The notes beneath the pieces were generated by a model that saw nothing but the letters and a program-made list of their open reading frames with translations, did no database searches and was not told the DNA's origin. From contig JALSII010000026.1 of NCBI GenBank assembly GCA_026981645.1, positions 1 to 64,000 of the forward strand: 64,000 bases of DNA, written 5' to 3'. Made by a program: the position numbers and the translations under genes. This DNA comes from Hyphomicrobiales bacterium (lineage in GTDB: Bacteria > Pseudomonadota > Alphaproteobacteria > Rhizobiales > Devosiaceae). Below are positions 27,210 to 36,483 of this stretch, one piece after another; within the stretch, counting starts at the first letter, position 1; every line of letters begins with the position of its first letter.

Positions 27210-28436
27210 ATGCGACGAGTTGTTGTGACAGGAATGGGGATTGTCTCCTCAATCGGGGACAATGTTTCTGAGGTTTTGGACAGTCTTAAAAATGCCCGTC
27301 CCGGCATCAGCATCGCCCAGGATTATGTAAAGTACAATTTCCGTTGTCAGGTGCATGGCACTCCCGCCACCGACCCGTTTGAGGTTCTGGACCGGCGCAC
27401 CACAAGATTTATGGGCAAGGGTGCCGCCTGGAACTATATCGCCATTCAGGAGGCTATTGCCAACGCCGGCCTTGAGGAAAAAGACTATCGCGCCAACCCG
27501 CGCTGCGGCATCGTCATGGGCTCTGGGGGACCTTCAACCAAGGCCGTTGTGGAAGCTGCCGCAACAACCATTGAGCGCGGCCCCAAACGCATCGGCCCCA
27601 CGGTTGTGCCCAAGGCCATGAGTTCCACTGCATCGGCGACACTGGCCACGCCTTTGGGCATCCACGGCCTCAACTATTCAATTTCCTCAGCCTGTGCGAC
27701 ATCAAAGCACTGCATCGGCAACGCTTACGAGCAAATCCAGATGGGCAAGCAGGACCTGGTATTCGCCGGGGGCCACGAGGACCTGCACTGGACCATGTCC
27801 AACCTGTTCGACGCCATGGGTGCCATGTCCTCAAACTTCAACGACACGCCGCTTGTCGCCTCGCGCGCCTATGATAAAAACCGCGATGGTTTTGTCATCG
27901 CCGGTGGCGCCGGGGTGCTGGTGCTTGAGGAAATGGAGCACGCAAAAGCGCGTGGGGCCAATATTCTGGCCGAGCTTGTCGGCTATGGAGCGACCTCCGA
28001 TGGCTACGATATGGTTGCCCCTTCAGGCGAGGGAGCGGTGCGCTGCATGCGCATGGCGCTTGAAACCGTTGATGCACCGGTAGACTATATCAACCCCCAC
28101 GCCACCTCGACCCCGGTGGGCGACCGCAAGGAAATAGAAGCCCTGCGCGAAGTGTTCGGCAACGAGGACAAATGCCCGCCCTTCTCCGCCACCAAATCTT
28201 TGACCGGACATTCCCTTGGCGCTACCGGCGTCTGGGAGGCGATTTTCTCCATCCTGATGATGCAGCATCGTTTCATTTGTGAAAGCGCCAACATATTCGA
28301 GATTGACCCCGAGTTTGCCGACATGCCCATCGTGCGCGAACGCCGCGACAATGTGGATTTGGGTGTGGTGCTTTCCAATTCCTTCGGCTTTGGCGGCACC
28401 AATGCGACACTGGTGTTCAAACACCCGGATGTTTAA
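27210..28436 (+). CDS. fabB: 3-oxoacyl-ACP synthase I FabB
   Basis: FabB elongates cis-3-decenoyl-ACP, the step that keeps the double bond. The catalytic triad is visible: Cys in [12 protein letters not shown], His in [12 protein letters not shown], and His in [12 protein letters not shown]; the C-terminal [14 protein letters not shown] is also typical. The length is 408 residues. In many relatives fabI follows fabB; here the next gene is a convergent MoeB/ThiF-like gene with a 4-base overlap, so the enoyl reductase must be elsewhere. Confidence 0.97.
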   Translation: MRRVVVTGMGIVSSIGDNVSEVLDSLKNARPGISIAQDYVKYNFRCQVHGTPATDPFEVLDRRTTRFMGKGAAWNYIAIQEAIANAGLEEKDYRANPRCGIVMGSGGPSTKAVVEAAATTIERGPKRIGPTVVPKAMSSTASATLATPLGIHGLNYSISSACATSKHCIGNAYEQIQMGKQDLVFAGGHEDLHWTMSNLFDAMGAMSSNFNDTPLVASRAYDKNRDGFVIAGGAGVLVLEEMEHAKARGANILAELVGYGATSDGYDMVAPSGEGAVRCMRMALETVDAPVDYINPHATSTPVGDRKEIEALREVFGNEDKCPPFSATKSLTGHSLGATGVWEAIFSILMMQHRFICESANIFEIDPEFADMPIVRERRDNVDLGVVLSNSFGFGGTNATLVFKHPDV

Positions 28437-29182
28437 TTGTCCTTCCGGCGGTATTTCAACTCGCTGAACTTGGCTGCCCGTCCGTCATAGAGCAGCAGAC
28501 GTCCGATTAACGGGTCGCCAAGTCCGGTAATGAGTTTTATCACCTCCATGGCCATCAGCGTGCCGATAACCCCGGTGACGGCACCCAGAATCCCCACCGC
28601 CTCGCAAGCCGGAAGGTCCTCATCGTCCGGTGTTTGAGGATAGAGGCATTCAAAGGTTGGCCCCGCCCGCCCGCGGATGTCGCTCAGGTGTGGCGCAATA
28701 ACGCTCACCTGCCCGTCAAACATCGACACCGCGCCACTGACCAAAGGGCGTCTGGCCGATTCTGCCGCCTCGGCAACCACCGCCCGGGAGGAAAACCGGT
28801 CTGTGCCGTCAACAACAACATCATGGGCGGCAACCAATGGCAGGGCATTTTCATTGTCCATGCGCTTGGACAGGGCAACAGTGGAAATGTCGTTATTCAG
28901 GTGCCGAGCGAACTCCCCGGCACTGACGGCCTTGTTTTTGTCAATGTCACCCATGGAGTGAACAATCTGGCGTTGCAGGTTGGATAGCGAGACCTGATCG
29001 TCGTCGGCAATGGTGATGCGACCCACCCCGGCTGCCGCCAGATAGGCAATTACCGGACTGCCCAGCCCCCCGGCACCCACCACCAGCACCTTGGCCTGTT
29101 TAAGTTTTTGCTGCCCCGGACCACCAATGCCCTTGAGCACAATATGGCGGGCGTAGCGCTCATTTTCCTGTGTGCTGAACAT
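28433..29182 (-). CDS. HesA/MoeB/ThiF-type sulfur-carrier adenylyltransferase
   Basis: This 249-residue E1-like enzyme adenylates the C-terminus of a ubiquitin-like sulfur carrier (MoaD or ThiS). The ATP site is [19 protein letters not shown] near residue 38, then [14 protein letters not shown]. The thioester-position cysteine is in [16 protein letters not shown]. The four zinc cysteines of E. coli MoeB are largely absent (only single cysteines near CLYPQ and PACE). It could serve molybdopterin or thiamine synthesis; the sequence does not decide. It lies 20 bases after dut on the same strand. Confidence 0.88.
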   Translation of the reverse strand: MFSTQENERYARHIVLKGIGGPGQQKLKQAKVLVVGAGGLGSPVIAYLAAAGVGRITIADDDQVSLSNLQRQIVHSMGDIDKNKAVSAGEFARHLNNDISTVALSKRMDNENALPLVAAHDVVVDGTDRFSSRAVVAEAAESARRPLVSGAVSMFDGQVSVIAPHLSDIRGRAGPTFECLYPQTPDDEDLPACEAVGILGAVTGVIGTLMAMEVIKLITGLGDPLIGRLLLYDGRAAKFSELKYRRKDN

Positions 29183-29202
29183 GACCGGTGTTTCCGTTCT
29201 TT

Positions 29203-29670
29203 CTATTTCTGCGCCCCGCTACCGGTGGAGCCAAATCCGCCAGCCCCGCGTGTGCTGGTTTCAAGCGCTTCGACTTCTGCAAAACGCACCTGAACCACCG
29301 GAGCAACCACAATCTGGGCAATGCGCATGCCCCGGGTGACAATAAAAGTCTGCTCGCCCAGATTTATCAGCAACACATGCACTTCACCGCGATAGTCGGC
29401 ATCAACCGTGCCCGGTGTGTTCAGGACGGTAACACCATGTTTCAGAGCCAGCCCCGAACGGGGGCGGATTTGAGCCTCGTATCCCGCCGGAAGCGCCATG
29501 GCAAAACCGCAGGGCACCAGAACCCGCTCCCCCGGTTTCAACTTCAGAGTTTTATCAGCGCCAACCGCAGCGGCCAGATCGGCTCCGGCCGCCAGTTCCG
29601 ACTGGTAGACTGGTAATTCCAGCCCCTCTCCATGGGGCAGCCAGCAGACCTTAATTTCCGGCTTTGGCAT
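29203..29670 (-). CDS. dut: Deoxyuridine 5'-triphosphate nucleotidohydrolase
   Basis: dUTPase hydrolyses dUTP to dUMP and pyrophosphate, keeping uracil out of DNA and feeding thymidylate synthesis. All five trimeric dUTPase motifs are present: [39 protein letters not shown] and the C-terminal [10 protein letters not shown] arm. The length of 155 is normal. It starts 9 bases after the stop of the lipoprotein gene and is followed by the MoeB/ThiF-like gene, so the three may be one transcript. coaBC, the common neighbour of dut in Hyphomicrobiales, is not here. Confidence 0.97.
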   Translation of the reverse strand: MPKPEIKVCWLPHGEGLELPVYQSELAAGADLAAAVGADKTLKLKPGERVLVPCGFAMALPAGYEAQIRPRSGLALKHGVTVLNTPGTVDADYRGEVHVLLINLGEQTFIVTRGMRIAQIVVAPVVQVRFAEVEALETSTRGAGGFGSTGSGAQK

Positions 29671-29679
29671 TGCCGGTCC

Positions 29680-30264
29680 CTAATTCAGTTTGACTACCGC
29701 AAATGATTCATCGGGAAGCTCAATTTCGCCCGAAATCAGACCGAGCAGGGAAATAACGGTGGAAGCGGACATGCCGTCCTCTGCAATATCCATATTACTT
29801 TCAACAATTTGCCCGCCCGATATTTTCATGGTCAATGTCCGGCCTTCAAAAAACTGCTCCATCATGGCCATGGTTTCAGGATCGGAACTGTCTTCGGCAA
29901 AATCTTCAACCAGAGAGGCTGTAGGGTAGGTGACCCGCACCAGTCCCGGACCCACATTGGTAATTGTGGGGGTGGGTTCTCCCTCCTCGCCGCCCTCAAG
30001 CAGGTCCGCATAGGCTCCCTCTTCAGTTGTCACGCAGGTTACGGAGTTCTCGGTAATCGTTAAGATGCCCTCATCCTTGCAGAACTCATTGCCTCCCTGC
30101 TGCTCGGCCATATCATAAAACTCACGATCCATGCTGATGCTTGTCGTGCCGCGGGCGTTTTGTTCGTCCAGAACCTGAAGTTCCATGGAGATATCGACGC
30201 AGGCGGCAAGCCCGCCCACGATCAAAAAGGTGCCCGCCAGACGGGCCAGAGATGGAAACAGCAT
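29680..30264 (-). CDS. Hypothetical lipoprotein (LppM-like)
   Basis: This protein of 194 residues starts with a lipoprotein signal peptide: a hydrophobic stretch LAGTFLIVGGLAAC ends in the lipobox LAAC (Cys22), so it should be lipidated and exported. The mature part is acidic (many Glu/Asp) and has a pair of cysteines (EFCKDEG; SVTCVTTEE) able to form a disulfide. The pattern SMELQVLDEQNARGTTSISMD resembles LppM-type beta-rich domains, but this is a loose resemblance. It has no known function. It lies between ubiB and dut, where coaBC is often found in relatives. Confidence 0.7.
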   Translation of the reverse strand: MLFPSLARLAGTFLIVGGLAACVDISMELQVLDEQNARGTTSISMDREFYDMAEQQGGNEFCKDEGILTITENSVTCVTTEEGAYADLLEGGEEGEPTPTITNVGPGLVRVTYPTASLVEDFAEDSSDPETMAMMEQFFEGRTLTMKISGGQIVESNMDIAEDGMSASTVISLLGLISGEIELPDESFAVVKLN

Positions 30265-30362
30265 ATTTTATCCTTATCAAATTTCGTATTACAGATTTCG
30301 GCGGTCAGCCTATGGTGAAGTTTGGTTCAGAACAAGGTGCTTTGGCCTATCGTGGAGCCCGG

Positions 30363-31895
30363 CTACCAGAGTTGCCAGAGCACAATGGCTCCAAGCACCA
30401 CAAACCCGGCCAGAACCCATTTCACAAATGTGCCGTTTTTCTCCTGGTGCCGCTTCATTTCAGTTTCATGAAATTCAAGCAGCCTGTTGGCCCGGTTCAC
30501 CAGCCCGGGCAGTTCCGAGGCAGTTTTTACCAGCACTTCGAACTGTTCTTTGGCCTGTTCAAATTTACCCTCGGGGCCGGCCTGACGCCTGATCCATGAA
30601 GAGACAATAGGTTCCGAAACACTCCAGATATCCAGTTCGGGGTCGAGCATGCGCCCAACCCCTTCCACCAGAACCATGTTTTTTTGCAGCAGGATAAGTT
30701 CGGGCCGGGCCTTCATCTGAAAAATTTCGGTTACCGCCAGCAATTGGCCCAGCACATTGGCCATGGAAATTTCGCTGGCCTTGCGCCCGTGCATCGGCTC
30801 CCCGATCATACGAAGCGCCAGCGCAAAATCTTCCACTGACTGGTCGGCCGGCACATAGCCGATATCAAAGTGCAGCTTTGCTACCTGTGAATAGTTGCGG
30901 GTGATAAATCCATAAAGAATTTCTGCCAGAAAGCGTTGTTCAGTTTTTCCGATCCGCCCCATAATGCCAAAATCAACAGCAATGATACCCCCGGTTTTGG
31001 GATCGGCAAACAGATTGCCCGGATGCATGTCCGCGTGAAAAAGCCCGTCTCGGATGGCGTGACGCAAAAAACTCTGCATCAGATGAGCCGCCAGTTGTTT
31101 GCGATCGGCCTTGGCTTCGTCCAGCGCTGCAAGGTCCCTGACGGGGATGCCCCCGACCCAGCTTGTGGTCAGAACCCGCTGGGCGGTGTGCTCCCATTTG
31201 ACCACAGGCACTTCAAAGCCCGGATCGTCCTTGGTATTTTCGGTAAATTCAGAGATGGAGGCCGCTTCAAAGCGCAGATCCAGCTCCAGTCTGGAGGAGC
31301 GCTCCAAGACGCCGACCACCGCTGTGGGTCGGAGCCGCCGCATTTCCGGGATCAGTTTTTCCACCAGTCGCGCCCCGGCAAAAAAACTCTCAAGGTCGAG
31401 CCGGAAGCGTTTTTCAATACCCGGCCGCAAAAGTTTTACCGCCACGATTTCTTCCGAACCATCATCTCTTTTGAGCTTGGCCTTGTGCACCTGAGCGATG
31501 GAAGCCGCTGCAATCGGTTCAGAAACCTCCAGCAAATCCCCGGCGCGGGGCCCCAACGCCTTCTTCAGCAAGTCGGGCACCAGCGCGTTATCAAACGGCT
31601 CCATGTCATCCTGAAGCGCCGAGAGGTCCCCGGCCACCTCCGCACCGACAATGTCGGGGCGCGTCGCCAGTGTCTGACCGAATTTGACATAGGTCGGCCC
31701 CAGCCGGTTCAAGGCCCGTGTGAGCCGCTCCACCCGTCCGGTTTTACGCACCGAGCGCCGCTCCACAATACGGATCAGCCCTAGGGCGAATCTGGCGCTG
31801 CCCGGCAGTTCGTCGGTAGCTACAAGCGAAAACGCACCCTCCCGCGCCAGAACAAATCCGGCCCTTAGCAGTCGCCAATAGGCTCCAAATCCCAT
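30363..31895 (-). CDS. ubiB: UbiB, ADCK-family atypical kinase for ubiquinone biosynthesis
   Basis: UbiB is a protein-kinase-like ATPase that supports the hydroxylation steps of ubiquinone synthesis at the inner membrane. The diagnostic KxGQ element is LGPTYVKFGQTLATRPDIVG near residue 75, with the alanine-rich loop IAAASIAQVHKAKL replacing the glycine loop. The catalytic region is DGLFHADMHPGNLF and the metal-binding VDFGIMGRIG. A C-terminal helix (WVLAGFVVLGAIVLWQLW) anchors it. The length is 510 residues. It starts 15 bases after ubiE. Confidence 0.95.
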   Translation of the reverse strand: MGFGAYWRLLRAGFVLAREGAFSLVATDELPGSARFALGLIRIVERRSVRKTGRVERLTRALNRLGPTYVKFGQTLATRPDIVGAEVAGDLSALQDDMEPFDNALVPDLLKKALGPRAGDLLEVSEPIAAASIAQVHKAKLKRDDGSEEIVAVKLLRPGIEKRFRLDLESFFAGARLVEKLIPEMRRLRPTAVVGVLERSSRLELDLRFEAASISEFTENTKDDPGFEVPVVKWEHTAQRVLTTSWVGGIPVRDLAALDEAKADRKQLAAHLMQSFLRHAIRDGLFHADMHPGNLFADPKTGGIIAVDFGIMGRIGKTEQRFLAEILYGFITRNYSQVAKLHFDIGYVPADQSVEDFALALRMIGEPMHGRKASEISMANVLGQLLAVTEIFQMKARPELILLQKNMVLVEGVGRMLDPELDIWSVSEPIVSSWIRRQAGPEGKFEQAKEQFEVLVKTASELPGLVNRANRLLEFHETEMKRHQEKNGTFVKWVLAGFVVLGAIVLWQLW

Positions 31896-31910
31896 GTTTC
31901 CCCCGCGCCC

Positions 31911-32687
31911 CTATATTTTCCAGGCGCTATGCAGCGCTGCAATGTTTCCCGAAAGCGGCGTGTGGCTGACACGGGAAAATCCCGCTTCACTAATCATTGC
32001 GGAAAATTCTTCGGGTTGGGGAAACTGGCGAATGCTCTCCACCAGATATTGATAGGGCTGGGCCTCCCCGGTTACGATGCGGCCCATGGGTGGAATAACC
32101 TTGTCCGAGAACAGCCTGTAAATCTCGTCCAGCCCTGGAATGTCAGGCTCGGAAAATTCCAGACATAAAAATCGCCCCCCCCGTTTCAGCGCTCGATGGG
32201 CTTCTTTCAGGGCATTTTCAATGCGCGGCACGTTGCGAATGCCAAAGGCAATCGTATAGGCGTTGAAACTGGCGTCCCCGAACGGCAGTTCCTCAGCATT
32301 GGCCTGCACAAACTCCCCCTGCCCCGGATAGCGCCAGTTTTTTGCCCGTTCCGCGCCCACGTCAAGCATGTCCTGGTTGATGTCCGAGATTACAACCTGT
32401 GCAAAACCGTGGGAGGCGTTGACAATGCGTTCGGCAATATCCCCCGTTCCTCCCGCCATATCGAGCACCTTGAAGGGACGGCCACCTGTCTTTGGAGGCC
32501 CCAGCCGGGCCACCATGGCGTCCTTCCATAAACGATGCAGTCCCCCGCTCATCAGATCATTCATCAGATCATAGCGGCTGGCCACACCGTCAAACACCGC
32601 GTTGACCAGTCCCTGCTTGTCTTCAAGCGCCACTTCTGCAGCCCCGAAATGTGTAGTCTGCTCTGGCTGTTCACTCTTAGCGTTCAT
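31911..32687 (-). CDS. ubiE: Demethylmenaquinone/ubiquinone C-methyltransferase UbiE
   Basis: UbiE is the SAM-dependent C-methyltransferase of ubiquinone (and menaquinone) synthesis. The SAM motif is [17 protein letters not shown] near residue 77. The family signatures [25 protein letters not shown] and [30 protein letters not shown] are complete. The length is 258 residues. It is transcribed ahead of ubiB and divergently from mutM, with about 110 bases between the two start codons. Confidence 0.97.
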   Translation of the reverse strand: MNAKSEQPEQTTHFGAAEVALEDKQGLVNAVFDGVASRYDLMNDLMSGGLHRLWKDAMVARLGPPKTGGRPFKVLDMAGGTGDIAERIVNASHGFAQVVISDINQDMLDVGAERAKNWRYPGQGEFVQANAEELPFGDASFNAYTIAFGIRNVPRIENALKEAHRALKRGGRFLCLEFSEPDIPGLDEIYRLFSDKVIPPMGRIVTGEAQPYQYLVESIRQFPQPEEFSAMISEAGFSRVSHTPLSGNIAALHSAWKI

Positions 32688-32799
32688 GGGTACTCTCTAA
32701 GACACTCCCCCGGGCATATCTTTGGTTGCGTTGGTCTGGACCTGGCACCAGTCAAAGGGTAGCAAAGCTGCGCGCGTCTTGCACTGACAGGTTCCCTTC

Positions 32800-33675
32800 A
32801 TGCCCGAATTACCAGAAGTTGACATCGTAAAACAGGGGCTTGCCCCATTTTTAACCGGTGCATTGATCAAGCGGGTAATTTTGAACCGGAATGGGGTGCG
32901 TTTTCCCTTTGCTGCGGACTTTGCTCAAAGGCTTTCAGGGCAGACGATTACCCATGTGGGGCGGCGCGCCAAATATCTGCGGTTCATGCTTTCCTCCGGA
33001 GAAGTGCTGCTGTCACATCTGGGCATGACCGGTAACTTCCGCTTTGCTGAACCCGATCCGCAAACGGTCGAAATCAATGCCGGGTTTCAAAAGCATGATC
33101 ATGTGATTTTTGAATTGTCCAGCACCGATGCTCCGGCACCCTTTTTGGTCTATTCAGACCCGCGCCGTTTTGGTTTTATGGAACTGGTGGAAGATGTCGA
33201 GACAAACAAGTTTCTGGCAGGCCTTGGTCCCGAACCGCTGGGTAACTCCTTTACCGCCACCGGGCTGGCAGAGGGTTTGAGCCGGCGCAAGGCTCCAATC
33301 AAGGCCGCGCTGCTCGACCAGCGCATTGTTGCCGGGCTGGGCAATATATATGTCTGCGAGGCGTTGCACCGGGCGGCAATTGACCCGCGCACCAGAAGTT
33401 GCGACCTTTTGCCGGAGCCTGGCACACCTGGCCCGGTGCTTGAAAATCTGGTGATCCAAATTCGCCTTGTCCTGAATGAGGCGCTTGAAGCGGGAGGTTC
33501 GACCCTGCAGGACTATCGCAATGTTGATGGTGGAAGCGGCTATTTCCAGCACCGTTTTGTGGTTTATGCTCGAAAGGGTGAACCATGTCTCAAAGAGGGG
33601 TGCAATGGCATTATTTCCCGCATTGTACAGTCTGGGCGTTCCAGCTTTTTTTGCCCCGTTTGCCAGAAGGGTTAG
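32800..33675 (+). CDS. mutM: Formamidopyrimidine-DNA glycosylase
   Basis: MutM (Fpg) removes 8-oxoguanine and formamidopyrimidines and nicks the abasic site. The catalytic N-terminus MPELPEVDIV holds Pro2 and Glu3. The H2TH region is KAALLDQRIVAGLGNIYVCEALHRA, and the C-terminal zinc finger has four cysteines (CLKEGCNG and FFCPVCQ). The length is 291 residues. The mutM-ubiE divergence is standard in Hyphomicrobiales. Its stop codon lies inside a short palindrome (33672-33689). Confidence 0.97.
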   Translation: MPELPEVDIVKQGLAPFLTGALIKRVILNRNGVRFPFAADFAQRLSGQTITHVGRRAKYLRFMLSSGEVLLSHLGMTGNFRFAEPDPQTVEINAGFQKHDHVIFELSSTDAPAPFLVYSDPRRFGFMELVEDVETNKFLAGLGPEPLGNSFTATGLAEGLSRRKAPIKAALLDQRIVAGLGNIYVCEALHRAAIDPRTRSCDLLPEPGTPGPVLENLVIQIRLVLNEALEAGGSTLQDYRNVDGGSGYFQHRFVVYARKGEPCLKEGCNGIISRIVQSGRSSFFCPVCQKG

Positions 33676-33689
33676 GGCCCTGATCCTAA
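33672..33689. repeat. Stop-linked palindrome copy at mutM
   Basis: TTAGGGCCCTGATCCTAA: the arms TTAGG and CCTAA frame an 8-base centre, and TTTT follows at 33691-33694. The mutM stop codon is part of the left arm. It is a copy of the family described in the findings and may act as a short terminator. Confidence 0.5.
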
Positions 33690-33891
33690 GTTTTCCGGGG
33701 TAATGTCAGCATGCGGGTTGGGCCTCTGTGCTGAATCCTGTTGACGCTGGCACGGGCGCTGATTATAACGCGCGAAATTGGCGGGCCCCTCATTGGTGCC
33801 CGACTTGTCCTTATTCAGTTCCGCTGACTGTTGTTGCGCGTTGTGGCGCGCTGGTTGGCTGTATCCGAGAACCGCCCGAGAGGCATGATCC

Positions 33892-34158
33892 ATGGCAAAC
33901 ACATCTTCGGCAAAAAAAGCCGTCAGAAAAATCATCACCCGCACCGCGGTAAACAAATCCCGCCGCTCCCGCATGCGCACCTATCTGCGCAAGGTTGAAG
34001 AGGCGATTGTGTCAGGCAACCAGGATGAAGCGGCTCAGGCTCTCAAGGCTGCCCAGCCCGAAATTCAGCGCGCCGCAACACGGGGAATTCTGCATCGCAA
34101 CACTGCCTCGCGCAAGGTCTCGCGGCTGGCCCGCCGTGTTAAGGCCATGTCTGCCTGA
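33892..34158 (+). CDS. rpsT: 30S ribosomal protein S20
   Basis: S20 is a small basic helical protein that binds 16S r[42 protein letters not shown] and the C-terminal [22 protein letters not shown] are the full family pattern. The length is 88 residues. The 216-base region after mutM has no other gene; a relative's enoyl-CoA hydratase gene, often found there, is missing. It stands directly upstream of dnaA, as in other Hyphomicrobiales. An intrinsic terminator follows. Confidence 0.97.
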   Translation: MANTSSAKKAVRKIITRTAVNKSRRSRMRTYLRKVEEAIVSGNQDEAAQALKAAQPEIQRAATRGILHRNTASRKVSRLARRVKAMSA

Positions 34159-34227
34159 ATTTTCCCTTGTGGAAGCAGCGCTGCCTTTAACGAGGCTCCC
34201 GGTCTGCAGATTTCTTTATAAGCTATG

Positions 34228-34256
34228 AGCTCTTCTGAAATTCGGGAGAGCTTTTT
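34228..34256 (+). terminator. Intrinsic terminator of rpsT
   Basis: AGCTCTTC at 34228-34235 pairs with GGGAGAGCT (pairing bases 34245-34252, one G-T) around a 9-base loop, followed by TTTT at 34253-34256. It lies 70 bases after the rpsT stop. Confidence 0.7.
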
Positions 34257-34889
34257 GTTTGGCCGGACGCAGTGCCCTGAGCCAGCGCGTGCAGCGCGGG
34301 TTTGCACGTGCATAGTGGCATAAATGCCCATTATCCAGAGCTTGGAGGGGGTCACAAAAACTTGTGTGGCAATATTTTTTAACCCCCAAAAAACTGCGAA
34401 AATTGTGCCTTCAATCGATTCCTTATTGAGTCTCAGCACCTTAAATAATCCACTACTCCTGGGCCGGTTGACGGACTCTGAGCCAGCGAAAGAGTCAAGC
34501 CCCATTTTGCGCCAAAAGCATGTTGAATCAAAAATTTTCGCTGTCTAGAATGGCTCCAGTCAGGCAAGTAAAATGATGTGCCAGCCTTTGGGTTTTGAGG
34601 CTGGGAAAGTAAAAATGGTCGGCGAAGTCAGATTCATGCGGCAATATTTGTTGAATTTGGTTTTTCTGGAGTAGCTTGGCGGTTTAAGGCTGAAACAACA
34701 ATGATAGTTGCGATGCCTTGGGGTTATTGTGGGGCGTATTTTTTAGCCGTATCAGGCTGAATTCAGTGCTTTGATTGCGTGGGTTCTGCGAATACTTGCT
34801 CGCAGGGGGTGGTTTTTTGCGCCGTTTTTTAGGCGAAATTCCGGAATCAGGACTACGGCCTGGACCGGGATAATAAATTGGGGCTTGAA
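34257..34889. promoter_or_regulatory. Long dnaA upstream region with clustered GANTC sites
   Basis: This stretch of about 630 bases holds no credible gene. It is more AT-rich than the rest. It carries seven GANTC sites (34417, 34428, 34474, 34492, 34525, 34631, 34844), five of them within 113 bases, and GANTC is the target of the CcrM cell-cycle methylase. A hairpin GACTCT...AGAGTC (34474-34496) has a GANTC in each arm. Another hairpin is CCAGCCT...AGGCTGG (34581-34604). CTGAGCCAGCG occurs twice (34277 and 34478). TTATCCAGA at 34331 differs from a DnaA box in one base. The region probably controls dnaA; whether it is an origin is not shown. Confidence 0.5.
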
Positions 34890-36434
34890 ATGAATACAGT
34901 CAATCTAGTGGCACCGTGCCGTGCGGACGAGCCGGGCGATGCTCACGACGACGTATTGAATGTCAAATCAAACAGCAAGGGCCAGACAGCTGTGTCTGGT
35001 CGGACAAGAGGTCAAAAAAACATGGAACAGATTTGGGTACGGGTGCGCGCACGGTTGCGTGCTGCTATGGGTGAAGATGTTTTTACCAGCTGGTTTGCGC
35101 GCCTCGAACTTGAAGAAATCGTCGATGATCTGGCCCATCTTTCTGTTCCGACCAGGTTTTTGTGCTCATGGGTGCAGTCCCATTACGCATCTCCTATTCT
35201 TGAGGCTTTCAGCGCTGAAAATGCTGACATAAAGCGGCTCCATTTCACCGTGCGTGTCAATGGCCAGGCCCGCCCGCGCCTGGTGGCCCAGAGCGAAGCA
35301 TTAGCTACTCCTCAGGTCATCCAGCCCGCGCCCAAGGCCAGCAGCAATACAAACCGGACATCGCCCAAACATCAGAATGTTCTCTCGGGCAGCATTATCG
35401 ATCCCAAAATGACCTTTGACAATTTCGTGCCCGGCATGGCCAATGAAATGGCGCTAGGTGTCGCCCGCCAAGTGGCCAGTGCCGCCGCCAACAATTCTGT
35501 TGCTTATAATCCGGTCTATATTCATTCAAGCGTGGGCCTTGGCAAATCCCATCTTCTCAACGCCATTGCCTGGGCTGCAGGAGCTGCTGATTCATCTCTT
35601 CAGATTGTTTACCTGACTGCCGATCACTTCATGTATCATTTCATTACTGCCGTTCAGCGCCAGTCGGCTCTGGCGTTCAAGGAATGGCTGCGTCAGATAG
35701 ACCTTTTGTTGATTGACGACCTGCAGTTTCTCCAGGGAAAATCGGCCACCGAGTTCGGCCACACGCTTTCGGTGCTTATCACCGGGGCCAAACAGGTGGT
35801 TATTGCCGGGGACGCGCCCCCGCGCGACCTTGAGATGCTGGACGAGCGTGTGCGTTCCCGCCTTTCGGGCGGTCTGGTGGTGCCCATAGCCAAGTTTGAT
35901 CTTGATTTGCGCCGTTCTATCGTCAACCGGCGTGCAGAGATTGCCGCAACCCGCTTCCCCGGCATCATCTTCCCCCCGGCGGTTATTGAATATATTGCTC
36001 TTTCTGTCACCTCCCATGGGCGTGACCTTGATGGGGCTGTGAATCGTCTTGTTGCTGCCAATCAGCTCACCGGGGAGACTATCACCGTGCCGCTGGCGGA
36101 AAAAACTCTGGCCGATCTTATCCGCACCCGGGAAGCGCCAAGAGTGCGCATCGATGATATTTTGCGCATTGTTTCGCGCCATTTTAAGATCCCGCGCACC
36201 GATTTACTTTCGTCGCGCCGGTCGCGGGATATTGTGCGACCCCGGCAAATTGCCATGTATCTGGCCAAGTCCCTGACATCGCGATCCCTTCCTGAAATAG
36301 GCCGTCGTTTCGGCGGACGGGACCACACGACGGTCCTCCACTCGGTCCGCAAGGTCGAGCAGTTGATGCAGGCCGATGGCGACCTGTGTCAGGAGATTGA
36401 GCTGTTAAAGCGCATGCTGGCTGAGCTAGAATAG
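34890..36434 (+). CDS. dnaA: Chromosomal replication initiator DnaA
   Basis: DnaA is the ATP-dependent initiator that binds DnaA boxes and melts the origin. Domain I is in EQIWVRVRARLRAAMGEDVFTSWFARL, domain II is a short variable linker, and domain III has Walker A VGLGKSHLLNAIAW and Walker B LLIDDLQFLQGK. Domain IV ends with the DNA-binding signature GGRDHTTVLHSVRKVEQL. The first 50 residues are an extension common in Hyphomicrobiales. ATG 34890 is preferred over TTG 34878 because GGGG sits 6 bases upstream. The Walker A threonine is serine here, a harmless change. Confidence 0.97.
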   Translation: MNTVNLVAPCRADEPGDAHDDVLNVKSNSKGQTAVSGRTRGQKNMEQIWVRVRARLRAAMGEDVFTSWFARLELEEIVDDLAHLSVPTRFLCSWVQSHYASPILEAFSAENADIKRLHFTVRVNGQARPRLVAQSEALATPQVIQPAPKASSNTNRTSPKHQNVLSGSIIDPKMTFDNFVPGMANEMALGVARQVASAAANNSVAYNPVYIHSSVGLGKSHLLNAIAWAAGAADSSLQIVYLTADHFMYHFITAVQRQSALAFKEWLRQIDLLLIDDLQFLQGKSATEFGHTLSVLITGAKQVVIAGDAPPRDLEMLDERVRSRLSGGLVVPIAKFDLDLRRSIVNRRAEIAATRFPGIIFPPAVIEYIALSVTSHGRDLDGAVNRLVAANQLTGETITVPLAEKTLADLIRTREAPRVRIDDILRIVSRHFKIPRTDLLSSRRSRDIVRPRQIAMYLAKSLTSRSLPEIGRRFGGRDHTTVLHSVRKVEQLMQADGDLCQEIELLKRMLAELE

Positions 36435-36483
36435 GCAAACCAGCTTTTCTGCCTTCAAACTCTTTCCGGTAATATCCGAGCCT

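Noticed and set aside
34065-34548. Small frames on both strands between rpsT and dnaA
   Set aside because: They overlap the rpsT terminator and AT-rich control region, lack ribosome sites and have unlike codon use.
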